Shown here one piece after another: positions 8,277-15,392 of a stretch of DNA of 24,418 nucleotides (the first letter of the stretch is position 1; each line of letters begins with the position of its first letter). The stretch is taken from NCBI GenBank assembly GCA_018701215.1, contig JABIWH010000045.1, positions 1 to 24,418 of the forward strand. The letters run 5' to 3'. This stretch comes from Rhodospirillaceae bacterium. GTDB lineage: Bacteria; Pseudomonadota; Alphaproteobacteria; GCA-2731375. A program made the position numbers and the translations under genes. Under the pieces are notes generated by a model. It worked only from the letters and a program-made list of their open reading frames with translations, did not search any database and was not told where the DNA came from.

Positions 8277-8539
8277 CCGAAGACCAGATCCGGCGCCTGG
8301 TGCGGGAGGCCGCACGCGAGGCAGCCCGCGAGGCTGTTCGCGAAACCCTGCATACCCTGGGCGTCGACGCAGACGATCCTCATGGAATGCAGGCCGATCT
8401 CGCCTATCTCAGGCGACAGCGGGAGGTCTCGGAGAGAATCGGACTGCGTCTTCGCCTGGTTCTCATGACCGCCATCGTCACCGGCGCCCTGGCCATGTTG
8501 TGGCTCGGCATCACCGTCGCCATCAAGGGCAAGATCTAG
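8273..8539 (+). CDS. Small phage membrane protein, possible holin-related
   Basis: 88 residues starting at the ATGA overlap with the previous gene. The N-terminal half is a charged amphipathic helix rich in Arg, Glu and Ala (REAAREAAREAVRETL). One strong membrane segment spans about residues 60-84, ending in KGKI. A soluble charged helix plus one membrane span next to the lysis genes is common for accessory holins or membrane anchors. It is the last gene before the hairpin at 8568-8587. Holin activity is inference. Confidence 0.6.
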   Translation: MTEDQIRRLVREAAREAAREAVRETLHTLGVDADDPHGMQADLAYLRRQREVSERIGLRLRLVLMTAIVTGALAMLWLGITVAIKGKI

Positions 8540-8564
8540 CCAAACCTCGTCCAAATACACAACC

Positions 8565-8592
8565 ACGCGGCCGTCTTCGGGCGGCCGTTTCC
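8565..8592 (+). terminator. UUCG-loop hairpin after the tail operon
   Basis: Stem CGGCCGTC (8568-8575), loop TTCG, stem GGCGGCCG (8580-8587), with one G-T wobble, followed by TTT. It lies 28 bases after the last tail-operon stop. The stem and tetraloop are strong, but the T run is short, so termination may be partial. Confidence 0.6.
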
Positions 8593-8660
8593 ATTCCAGG
8601 GATGGCCGCGTTCCATGACACGGCCTGGCAATATTCAACCTTGTTCAATGGAGGACAACG

Positions 8661-9053
8661 ATGCCGCGATTTTCAGACAAGTCGATCTCCAATCTAACCA
8701 CCTGCGATACGCGCCTACAGCAGGTCTTACTGCGGGTGGTGCATGATTTTGACTGCACCATCCTGGAAGGTCACAGGGACAGGGAGCGCCAGAACAGAAT
8801 GGTGGACGAGGGCAAGAGCCGGGTCCGCTGGCCCGATGGCAAGCACAACACCGTGCCGTCACGGGCGGTCGATGTGGCGGCCTATCCCATCGTCTGGGAC
8901 GACCGGGAGCGCCAGACCCTGTTTGCTGGCTTCGTGCTGGCAACGGCCAAGGCCATGGGCATCGAGCTCCGCTGGGGCGGCGACTGGTCCATGGATTTTG
9001 AGGTCAAGGACAACCGGTTTGACGATCTGGTGCATTTTGAGATCGTGGAGTAG
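8661..9053 (+). CDS. Endolysin, M15-type peptidase (VanY/L-Ala-D-Glu endopeptidase like)
   Basis: 130 residues with a strong ribosome site (GGAGG, 8 bases before ATG 8661). It matches short phage M15 endolysins: EGHRDRERQN (about 36-45), then KHNTVPSRAVDV with likely zinc ligands His62 and Asp71, then RWGGDW, then DDLVHFE with His125 as the third ligand and a nearby acid as catalytic base. It would cut the peptide part of peptidoglycan at the end of the phage cycle. It has no signal peptide, so it needs the holin three bases downstream. The 3' part (from 8865) is duplicated at 15081-15269. Confidence 0.88.
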   Translation: MPRFSDKSISNLTTCDTRLQQVLLRVVHDFDCTILEGHRDRERQNRMVDEGKSRVRWPDGKHNTVPSRAVDVAAYPIVWDDRERQTLFAGFVLATAKAMGIELRWGGDWSMDFEVKDNRFDDLVHFEIVE

Positions 9054-9062
9054 ATCATGCTG
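8865..9062 (+). repeat. Left copy of a 198-bp direct repeat (endolysin 3' end)
   Basis: These 198 bases align without gaps to 15081-15278, with 9 mismatches by eye. The copy runs from inside the endolysin through its stop to the first two codons of the holin (ATGCTG). It is the parent copy, since it lies in an intact gene. Confidence 0.92.
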
Positions 9063-9479
9063 AACAAGATATTCGGATCTATCGCCGGCGGCGGCATTGT
9101 CTCGGCTGCCGAAGGCGTCGCCAACATCATCGACCAGTTCGTCGAGACCGACGACGAAAAGCGTGCCGCGGAGTTAATCAAGGCCAAGCTGATGATGCAG
9201 CCGAGTTTGGCTCAGGTCGAGCTCAACAAGATCGAGGCGGGCCACCGATCCATCTTCGTCGCCGGCTGGCGGCCGTTCATCGGCTGGGTTTGCGGATTTG
9301 CACTGCTCTGGCACTTCATCCTGTTTGATATGCTGACCTGGATCACCGTCAACTTCTTCCCCCACGTGACCGAAATCCCTCAACTGACCGGTACCGAGAC
9401 GTTGGTCACGGTGCTGCTCTCCCTGCTTGGTCTCGGGGCCATGCGGACCGCGGAGAAGTTCGGCGGCAAGGCAAAATAG
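9057..9479 (+). CDS. Holin of the three-TM, GTA-release type
   Basis: 140 residues starting three bases after the endolysin stop. It fits the 3TM holin family named for gene-transfer-agent release (PF11351 type). A Gly-rich N-terminal amphipathic stretch (about 5-25) is followed by a charged helix with DDEKRAAELIKA, then SIFVAGWRPFIGWVCGF carrying the conserved WRPFIGW (71-77), a long membrane span, and a second span ending LLGLGAMRTAEKF. It would permeabilise the inner membrane and release the endolysin. It is the last phage gene on the + strand in the window. Confidence 0.88.
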   Translation: MLNKIFGSIAGGGIVSAAEGVANIIDQFVETDDEKRAAELIKAKLMMQPSLAQVELNKIEAGHRSIFVAGWRPFIGWVCGFALLWHFILFDMLTWITVNFFPHVTEIPQLTGTETLVTVLLSLLGLGAMRTAEKFGGKAK

Positions 9480-9527
9480 CGAAGTTCACCCCACCTTCCG
9501 CTCGCTTCGAACAAAAACGTCAAAATG

Positions 9528-9544
9528 GCGGAATTTTACTCCGC
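9528..9544 (-). terminator. Weak hairpin at the end of the cargo operon
   Basis: GCGGA and TCCGC pair across a 7-base loop and overlap the stop codon of the SAM synthetase-like gene. On the - strand the hairpin is followed by a T-rich stretch (cattttgacgttttt). The stem is only 5 bp, so this is a weak candidate. The 56-base gap to the convergent holin gene holds nothing else clear. Confidence 0.3.
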
Positions 9545-10726
9545 GACAATCAGATTATCTGACCGTTTCCGTGGTCCAGTATTGTTCCGGAAATTTACCG
9601 GCGGGTTTTGGGGCGCAATTTGAATTCTCTCCCATGGCATGCTGGTGTCAGAAAAATGCCCATACTGGGCCACTGGAATAAGATCCTTGGCGTTTGTCCA
9701 GCATTCTCCGGAAGCTTCAAGTGAAAGATCGCATAGTGTTTGCCACGGAGTGGTGTCGATCACATTTCCGCCTTCACGTTGGATGGATAAAATCCGTGCT
9801 GAAGCATTACCAGGAAACCAGCCAATTCGGACCAAGGCTTCGCTCGCAGCACCTGTCATGACAACCGCCTTGGCGACCCGACGCGCATGCAAAGCACCGG
9901 CGCGGTCAACCTTGAAAAAATCCTTCCCCGATAACGCCCCTCCACCGACCGGAATACCGGGGCCGTAGGCATCCACAACCAGCTTTTTCCCCGAGAGGCC
10001 ATTGTCACCTTCGGGCCCGCCAACTTCGAATGACCCAGCGCCGTTAACGGACAACTCGTCTGGAATGTCGGGAGAAAATCGGCTGAAGATTTCCGAAAGC
10101 CTCCTCATTTCGCATTCTAAGGTGACGCGCACTGCTCGATGGAGAGCCAGGTCATCGGATGCAGATTTCTGCTGAAGGGAACAGCTAAATGCATCGAGGT
10201 GATATTGGCGATCCTCCACCCCAATAACGACGATAACTTTTCCGTCGGGGCCCAGATTTAGGTTCGGCGCCTCCTTTCGAAGTTCGGCAAGGCGACGCCC
10301 AAGCCTGTTGGCAAGCCAATGCTCGACGGGAAGATAGTTGGTTTCTGCCATTGCCGTCGCGTAGCCCGTGCAAATGCTCTGGTCATCAGACAGCGAACGG
10401 AATTCTGCTTCACCGTCCTCAAGGGGTCCTAGGCAGAGATCTGTTTGGATGTTCAGCTCATCGGGTTCTGGCCCCCAATCGCCTCCATACCCGACCGATC
10501 GATAGACATCCTTTACGATGTCGGCGACATTGATTTCTTCAGCGCCGTCGCAACCGATCCGTCCCGTCACAAATACGCTGTTGCGGTGAACCGCGACTTC
10601 AACACCCACAATTGCGCGCTTCTCCCGCCGAGAGGCCTCCTGGACCAGTGCGTCGGCGATGGCGTCCGATAGTTTGTCCGGATGTCCCGGAAACACAAAC
10701 TCTGCGGTGTGAAAAATATTGTTCAT
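9536..10726 (-). CDS. Divergent S-adenosylmethionine synthetase (MetK-like), last gene of cargo operon
   Basis: 396 residues, close in length to bacterial MetK. Key motifs are kept: GHPDK at 14-18 (His/Asp that bind ATP and metal), DDQSICTGYA near 114-123 in place of the usual GDQGxMFGYA, GGPEGDNGLSGKK at 236-248 (usual Arg is Lys247), and the phosphate loop GGGALSGKDFFKVDR at 261-275 with both catalytic Lys. It should therefore make SAM from ATP and methionine, or a related reaction. The C-terminal 100 residues are unlike housekeeping MetK. It starts 10 bases after the VWA gene stop; GAGGA precedes the ATG. A housekeeping metK is expected elsewhere, so this is an accessory paralogue. Substrate change is possible. 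Confidence 0.88.
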   Translation of the reverse strand: MNNIFHTAEFVFPGHPDKLSDAIADALVQEASRREKRAIVGVEVAVHRNSVFVTGRIGCDGAEEINVADIVKDVYRSVGYGGDWGPEPDELNIQTDLCLGPLEDGEAEFRSLSDDQSICTGYATAMAETNYLPVEHWLANRLGRRLAELRKEAPNLNLGPDGKVIVVIGVEDRQYHLDAFSCSLQQKSASDDLALHRAVRVTLECEMRRLSEIFSRFSPDIPDELSVNGAGSFEVGGPEGDNGLSGKKLVVDAYGPGIPVGGGALSGKDFFKVDRAGALHARRVAKAVVMTGAASEALVRIGWFPGNASARILSIQREGGNVIDTTPWQTLCDLSLEASGECWTNAKDLIPVAQYGHFSDTSMPWERIQIAPQNPPVNFRNNTGPRKRSDNLIVAE

Positions 10727-10736
10727 GGTTCTATCC

Positions 10737-12089
10737 TCATAGGTTCAGTGTTGCGACGTGATTTGCGACGCCGGACAGATCTGTCGTGTTGGAGTTGTGA
10801 CCTGCATAGGCAACACCCAGCTTGGCCCTCGACATTGTTTCGTGATGGCTGCCGACCGGTTCTCCCACCCAGCCATCGGTGATGATGCAGGCGCGCCGTA
10901 CTTTGTTGGCTTTCATATGCTCTGCAATGCAGACGACATCAGTTCCAAATGTCGATTTGACGATACCCTTGCAGATCTCCTGATGGCTGACGTCGGATAT
11001 CGCGGTTGAAAACAGGTGGACGGTGGGATGCAACCACTCCCGGCAGTCCATCAAAGCGCCATAAATGATGTCCTTGATCCCATCCATACTGCCCGACACA
11101 TCGACATAGACGTGGACCCTGTCACCCAATGGTATCCGGCGCCGATGCGTTATTGAGCCCGTATAGAACAGCGGATCCGCGCCCAGTGCCCGCAGTACCG
11201 TCGAGCGGCGGTCGAACACGGGTATGGGTGTTGGCGTGACCATGCTGCTGTCACCACATTGACGGATTCGCCCATAGCCGTTCTTGTCGGCAACCTTCAT
11301 CAGAATTCCCCGCAGGATCTGCCGATTGCTCGGCAATGAACGCATGGAGATCGTTTCAGATTCGATGATATCCGCCAGGGAACGACCCCGGATCGGATCA
11401 GGTGGTTGCGGCCACTCCTCGACGATACTCCGAACGATGTCGAACAAGACCGGCGATCGATTATCGAGGTCTCCCTTGTTCGTACCATCCTTGTCATGAC
11501 CTCCCAGGAGCGGGGCGAGGGTGACAGCGTCATCGTCAAGTAGTCGCGGCAGAATGTCGTGGATTTCCTGGTAGGTGATCCCCGTTTCGGAATAGAGGCT
11601 CCGGTACACTTCCGCGACTTCGCCATGGTATTTTCCTGGCAGATCACAGATGGCCCGAGGCAAGGCCTTGACGATATTTCCATTCCACCGAGCAGGTGGG
11701 CGGAGCAGGCACTCCGGAAATGCCTTGTCCGAATAGAAGTCGGTCAGGAACGACAGATGCTCGTCTTGCGGAAACATCCTGGAGATCACCGCGTTGATGA
11801 CGCAGTCAAAGACAAAGTTGTCTGTATTTGTCACGGTCTTGAATAGAGTAGTATGGCCCAGGAGAACGTGATGAAGCTCGTGCATCACCAGCATCAAAAG
11901 CCGTTCTGGCGTATTGGCATGACGGTTGACGAAGTCCGGATTGATCAGCAAACGCGGCTGAATGCGACATTCGACAGCTGCAGTCGGCACCTGATCGCTC
12001 TCGACGATATCCACGAGCCGAAGCAGCGCCGACAACGCATAGCTACCACTAGGAAAGCAATCAAGGACTTGTTCTTCAATGGTGTTCAT
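10737..12089 (-). CDS. Putative zinc metallopeptidase with C-terminal VWA domain
   Basis: 450 residues. The N-terminal domain has HELHHVLLGH at 70-79, a HExxH zinc site with a further His, as in the putative metallopeptidase domain paired with VWA (DUF2201 type, PF13203). A variable linker (about 180-300) follows. The C-terminal VWA-like domain has the metal-adhesion motif DVSGSMDG from 330 and ITDGWVG near 403-409. There is no signal peptide, so it acts in the cytoplasm. This architecture is commonly next to MoxR ATPases, which are thought to use VWA partners as adaptors in protein or metal-centre remodelling. It starts at an ATGA overlap with the upstream gene. Peptidase activity is inferred from the motif only. 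Confidence 0.88.
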   Translation of the reverse strand: MNTIEEQVLDCFPSGSYALSALLRLVDIVESDQVPTAAVECRIQPRLLINPDFVNRHANTPERLLMLVMHELHHVLLGHTTLFKTVTNTDNFVFDCVINAVISRMFPQDEHLSFLTDFYSDKAFPECLLRPPARWNGNIVKALPRAICDLPGKYHGEVAEVYRSLYSETGITYQEIHDILPRLLDDDAVTLAPLLGGHDKDGTNKGDLDNRSPVLFDIVRSIVEEWPQPPDPIRGRSLADIIESETISMRSLPSNRQILRGILMKVADKNGYGRIRQCGDSSMVTPTPIPVFDRRSTVLRALGADPLFYTGSITHRRRIPLGDRVHVYVDVSGSMDGIKDIIYGALMDCREWLHPTVHLFSTAISDVSHQEICKGIVKSTFGTDVVCIAEHMKANKVRRACIITDGWVGEPVGSHHETMSRAKLGVAYAGHNSNTTDLSGVANHVATLNL

Positions 12090-12589
12090 GACGGCGGCCC
12101 CTCAATCTGAGCCGCAAATGCGGGAGGTACGAGAAGAGAAATTGCTGGGGTTTTCCGGAGCACGGACAAACGAGGCGTTTTGCTTCGGAGCCAGATGCTG
12201 GCGGAAGATTTCGAAATAACGGCGAGGATGGCCAGCGGGTCCGGCCAAGGACAGGGATGGTCGATTTTCGTGGGTATGACCACGCAGGCGTCCGGCAGAA
12301 CAAGTTCTCTGGCCCGCGCCTCGATCAGATCGAGAAGCGTCTTTTCGGGCGCTGAACCTGACTTCAAACCGAGACGCTCAAGAATGGTTTTTGCACCGCA
12401 CCGGCGTAGGTTTTTGGGCAATCGGAAGGTTATGAAAGACCCGAATGCGCCGTTGTTCGATGCCGGGAGCCACCCAGCGCCCGTGCCATGAATGTCAGTT
12501 ACCTCAGCGTTTTTCCGAAGCCCACTGTATTTGACGACTGACTTCGGCGGCGTCGACATGTTGTTGAGAAGTTGAGCAGTTTCAATCAT
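12086..12589 (-). CDS. Unknown protein between MoxR and VWA genes
   Basis: 167 residues from ATG 12589. The frame opens 39 bases earlier, but 12589 is favoured because it forms an ATGA overlap with the MoxR stop; its own stop forms the same overlap with the VWA gene start. The protein is mixed alpha/beta with a conserved-looking GSFITFRLPKNL stretch and a helical run ending DLIEARARELVLPDACVVI. There is no signal peptide or membrane span. Tight double coupling suggests a stoichiometric partner of the ATPase and VWA protein. I do not recognise the family. Confidence 0.7.
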   Translation of the reverse strand: MIETAQLLNNMSTPPKSVVKYSGLRKNAEVTDIHGTGAGWLPASNNGAFGSFITFRLPKNLRRCGAKTILERLGLKSGSAPEKTLLDLIEARARELVLPDACVVIPTKIDHPCPWPDPLAILAVISKSSASIWLRSKTPRLSVLRKTPAISLLVPPAFAAQIEGPPS

Positions 12590-14031
12590 GCTGCCCCTCC
12601 CGACAGACGGCCATCGGCCTCCGTCCAAGCGTCAAACGCCGTATTAGCATCTTCGGGAGCATCGAATTGCTTCTTCGCGTAGCAGGCGGCGAGTGCATTG
12701 GCCGACAAGCGGGCACGAGGGTCATTTGGATTGAGGCGAGAGAGGATATCCTTGATCCGTTTCCAGATCAGGAACTTCGGGCTGCGGGCATGCACAGTCT
12801 CCGAAAATTCTAAGGGTGTCGCGACATCCGCGTAGATCTGTGCCGATTGTTCGGCCACCGCCGCATTCAGTCGCCCGACGGCACCTGTCTCAAACAGGTG
12901 GACGATTGCGGCTTCCCGAGCGCCAGGCGCCAATAGCGAGATAGCGTCGGAGATAATCGATGAGAAATCTCCCTTTGAAAGCTTGGATGCGGCCACCGCT
13001 AGACGCACCCTGTCGACGGGATCAGCTGTGGTCAGAATGGCGCGGAGGGGATCACCCGGTTTCACGCCGGCCAATCTCCACGCCTCGCGGTGGGCGCCAA
13101 GGAGCTTGGTTTCTGATACGGTGCGCCCTTCGGCGATTTGTGGAAGACCGTTGCGCACGGCAAGGAGAGCCGAATTCGCAGGGCTAGCATCAGCGTTAAG
13201 TGTGAGGGCAGCAGCGTGTACCGCGAGGACGGACCGCCGGAGCATCCCTGCTCGGCGCGGACTAAGAGAAACGCCTGCTCGAGCGAGGAGCGCGACGAGT
13301 GTTCTGACGTAAACGGCCACAGCATCGCCGATCGACTCCTTGATGGATTGCAGGGCCGCATCGGTCGATGCCACGGCAGTCCGTAATTTTGCTGCGGAAC
13401 TCACCGTCACAGCACTGTCGTCAGCGAGAATGATCGCGAGTTGCTCTGCTTCGTTGTAACGATCCCATGACGGCATATTTACAACGAAGGCAAATCGGTC
13501 CGTCAGAGCCGGGTCGAGCGGTTCGGAACCGAGATAGCCCTCATCGTCGTCTTCCGACATTGGCGGGTTCATCGCCGCCCAGCGATACCGAAGGCCATCC
13601 AAGAGGATTCCTTGTGCCCTGCGTTCGTGGATAATGGGAAATAGTTTGTTCTGGATATCGGGACGGCAGCGGCTGATCTCATCGAATATCACGGCCTCGG
13701 CACCCCAGATTGAAGCGGGTGTTTTCATATATTCCAACGTGCCATTCTTGTTCGGCATCGGAAATCCGACGAGATCGTCAAAGTTGAGAAGGCTCGAATT
13801 GTAATGCCGGAACGCCAGTCCCAATGCCTCGGCGATCCGGGTCAGCAAGAGGCTCTTGCCCGTTCCGTGGGGTCCGATGAGAAGCAACGGCTCCTCCGTC
13901 GCCAAGGCAGCCAGTATGATGGGTTCGAGATCGGAAAGGCCTATCAATCCGATGTCGCTGAGTAATGAACTGCTGGCAGTAGCATGATCGGAACTTTGTG
14001 TTCCTGTCGGGCGATGGCTGTGACGTGACAT
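12586..14031 (-). CDS. MoxR-type AAA+ ATPase
   Basis: 481 residues; ATG 14031 has GAGGAG about 8 bases upstream. Walker A is GPHGTGKS (53-60), Walker B ends FDEISR with DE at 117-118, and a sensor Asn lies in AAMNPP (about 155). LDPALTDRFAF carries a likely arginine finger. The FRHYNSSLLNFDDLVG stretch after Walker A is typical of MoxR. The C-terminal half is a helical lid plus extra helices, longer than basic MoxR (about 320 residues). MoxR hexamers remodel client proteins, usually with a VWA partner, encoded two genes downstream here. The client is unknown. Confidence 0.92.
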   Translation of the reverse strand: MSRHSHRPTGTQSSDHATASSSLLSDIGLIGLSDLEPIILAALATEEPLLLIGPHGTGKSLLLTRIAEALGLAFRHYNSSLLNFDDLVGFPMPNKNGTLEYMKTPASIWGAEAVIFDEISRCRPDIQNKLFPIIHERRAQGILLDGLRYRWAAMNPPMSEDDDEGYLGSEPLDPALTDRFAFVVNMPSWDRYNEAEQLAIILADDSAVTVSSAAKLRTAVASTDAALQSIKESIGDAVAVYVRTLVALLARAGVSLSPRRAGMLRRSVLAVHAAALTLNADASPANSALLAVRNGLPQIAEGRTVSETKLLGAHREAWRLAGVKPGDPLRAILTTADPVDRVRLAVAASKLSKGDFSSIISDAISLLAPGAREAAIVHLFETGAVGRLNAAVAEQSAQIYADVATPLEFSETVHARSPKFLIWKRIKDILSRLNPNDPRARLSANALAACYAKKQFDAPEDANTAFDAWTEADGRLSGGAA

Positions 14032-14111
14032 GGTCAGGTCTCCTCTTTAGCGGCTTTGGCGTCGTGCCGGGGGCGCAAGCTGGATTCAAAAACCCCGATC
14101 CGTAAGGTGGA

Positions 14112-14426
14112 TCAGCCCATGTAAATTGATCGATAGATCCCGGCAGTCTCAATGCCGACAACTCGCTGGTCCAGAAGTATCCCCAGGCTACGGGCAAGCT
14201 CTTCGACAGATGCCCCATCATCTGTTGCGATATTTATGAGAAGCGTGGCGACACTGCGACCTTGGAAATGGCCGCTGGCATCAATGAACGTGGAACAGTC
14301 GAAAGAGTTACCGACCACCTCGGTCACAGACTGTCTATCCACGTCGGAGAAGGCTTTGCCATCACGACTGCCCACATACAGTGAATGAACAGGAAGGCCT
14401 TTGTTTGAAATTCTCAACATCGGCAT
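14112..14426 (-). CDS. Small unknown protein, cargo operon gene 2
   Basis: 104 residues, starting three bases after the upstream stop, so part of the same transcript. It looks like a compact alpha/beta domain: strand (RISNKGLPVHSLYVG), helix, strand (CSTFIDASGHF), then GRSVATLLINIATDDG, and a helix with SVEELARSLGILLDQRV. No catalytic motif stands out. Eighty bases separate its stop from the MoxR start. I do not recognise the family. Confidence 0.65.
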   Translation of the reverse strand: MPMLRISNKGLPVHSLYVGSRDGKAFSDVDRQSVTEVVGNSFDCSTFIDASGHFQGRSVATLLINIATDDGASVEELARSLGILLDQRVVGIETAGIYRSIYMG

Positions 14427-14429
14427 TCT

Positions 14430-14834
14430 CTACTGGACGTCGGGGCGGTTTGAGACCCGCAAAACGCTAGGCAAGGCTAAGCTTTTGGGGACCCATCCAA
14501 TATGGCCGTTGGGCCAAACCGCCCAATGTTCTCCGGTAAAGGGACTGATGAGCCAAGCGCCGGAGCGACAGTGTTTCAGGCGGCACCTGGCGCCATTCGC
14601 GTCGATCATCGCCTTCGACCCTCGAGGACGCTTAGGATGAAGCTCTGGAAGGGAATTGAGAATGTCGGCAACAGCTACATCAGATTCTAACGGCAAGCCA
14701 TCTGTCGCAGCACCATGCACCCCGTCCATCCATTCAATATGGCTTCGAGCAAACTCTGGCACATCGGATAGGCGCACTCCGCCGGACGTTATGAAGTCAG
14801 CGTCGTTGTCGTGAGTACGTCGCTTCGTAGACAT
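14430..14834 (-). CDS. Small unknown protein, first gene of cargo operon
   Basis: 134 residues. ATG 14834 is preceded by GAAGGAG at a good distance. The N-terminus is charged and likely flexible; the C-terminal half has two Cys (ARCRLKHC), several Trp and short strands (GAWLISPFTGEHWAVWPNGHIGWVP), which may form a small beta-rich domain. There is no membrane span or signal peptide. It is the promoter-proximal gene, so it could be a sensor or adaptor, but that is speculation. Family not recognised. Confidence 0.65.
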   Translation of the reverse strand: MSTKRRTHDNDADFITSGGVRLSDVPEFARSHIEWMDGVHGAATDGLPLESDVAVADILNSLPELHPKRPRGSKAMIDANGARCRLKHCRSGAWLISPFTGEHWAVWPNGHIGWVPKSLALPSVLRVSNRPDVQ

Positions 14835-14989
14835 TAAAATTCTCCTTCAGTTTCCTGAGGAGGTTTGACGATCTGACTGGCTGTGGACCCTTTAGTTGCC
14901 GTCCTTGGCCACATCTCCCTTTCAGGACACCACCTTGCCGGGTTTGGCAGGTTGGCGAGGGCGTCAGCCCTACTCTTGATGTTGAAGAA

Positions 14990-15018
14990 TTTATACGAGA
15001 TCTTTTTTGTAACTTCAA
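14990..15018 (-). promoter_or_regulatory. Sigma-70-type promoter for the cargo operon
   Basis: On the - strand TTGAAG (15018-15013) and TATAAA (14995-14990) are separated by exactly 17 bases; consensus is TTGACA/TATAAT. Transcription would start near 14983, leaving a leader of about 150 bases. The leader holds a small AGGGC/GCCCT hairpin (14960-14973 region) and an imperfect ACCTGCC/GGCAAGGT hairpin. No operator was recognised. Confidence 0.55.
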
Positions 15019-15080
15019 GTGGTATCTCACATCGGCAGCTGGTGTTGGGGCAATTTCATCAGAAGCTTTGTAGGATGTTG

Positions 15081-15269
15081 GCCGTCGATGTGACGCCATA
15101 TCCCATCGTCTGGGACGACCGGGAGCGCCAGACCCTGTTTGCTGGCTTCGTGCTGGCAACGGCCAAGGCCATGGGCATCGAACTCCGCTGGGGCGGTGAT
15201 TGGTCAATGGATTTTGAGGTCAAGGACAACCAGTTTGACGATCTGGTGCATTTTGAGATCGTGGAGTAG
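15081..15269 (+). pseudogene. Endolysin 3' fragment
   Basis: This encodes the last 62 residues of the M15 endolysin at 8661-9053, with only a few changes, and ends at the same stop. The upstream frame stays open to 14883 but bears no resemblance to the endolysin, and the fragment lacks His62 of the zinc site, so it cannot be active. It lies on the far side of the cargo operon from the intact gene. Confidence 0.88.
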
Positions 15270-15278
15270 ATCATGCTG
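15081..15278 (+). repeat. Right copy of the 198-bp direct repeat
   Basis: Ungapped match to 8865-9062, with similarity stopping sharply on both sides: unrelated sequence before 15081, and the holin reading lost after ATGCTG at 15273-15278. The spacing between copies is 6216 bases. Confidence 0.92.
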
Positions 15279-15392
15279 TTAGCTTGTGGGGGGCCAGCGG
15301 TGAAAACAAAGACCAGATAGGCCGAACCTTGGGCGACGGCGCTAGCTGGTCAGTTGGCTGTAGGGAGATCAGTCGCCTACGTCCACAAGGCC

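Noticed and set aside
8147..8638. 163-codon - strand frame over the small membrane protein gene
   Set aside because: Antisense to two coupled phage genes and crosses the hairpin; no supporting signal.
14862..14875. Exact 14-base match (GGTTTGACGATCTG) to 9016-9029 in the endolysin
   Set aside because: One such match is about what chance gives in a window of this size. It might be a junction trace, but nothing around it matches.
14883..15080. New gene fused to the endolysin fragment
   Set aside because: The upstream part has no ribosome site and no domain pattern and overlaps the cargo promoter and leader on the other strand; it is open only by chance.
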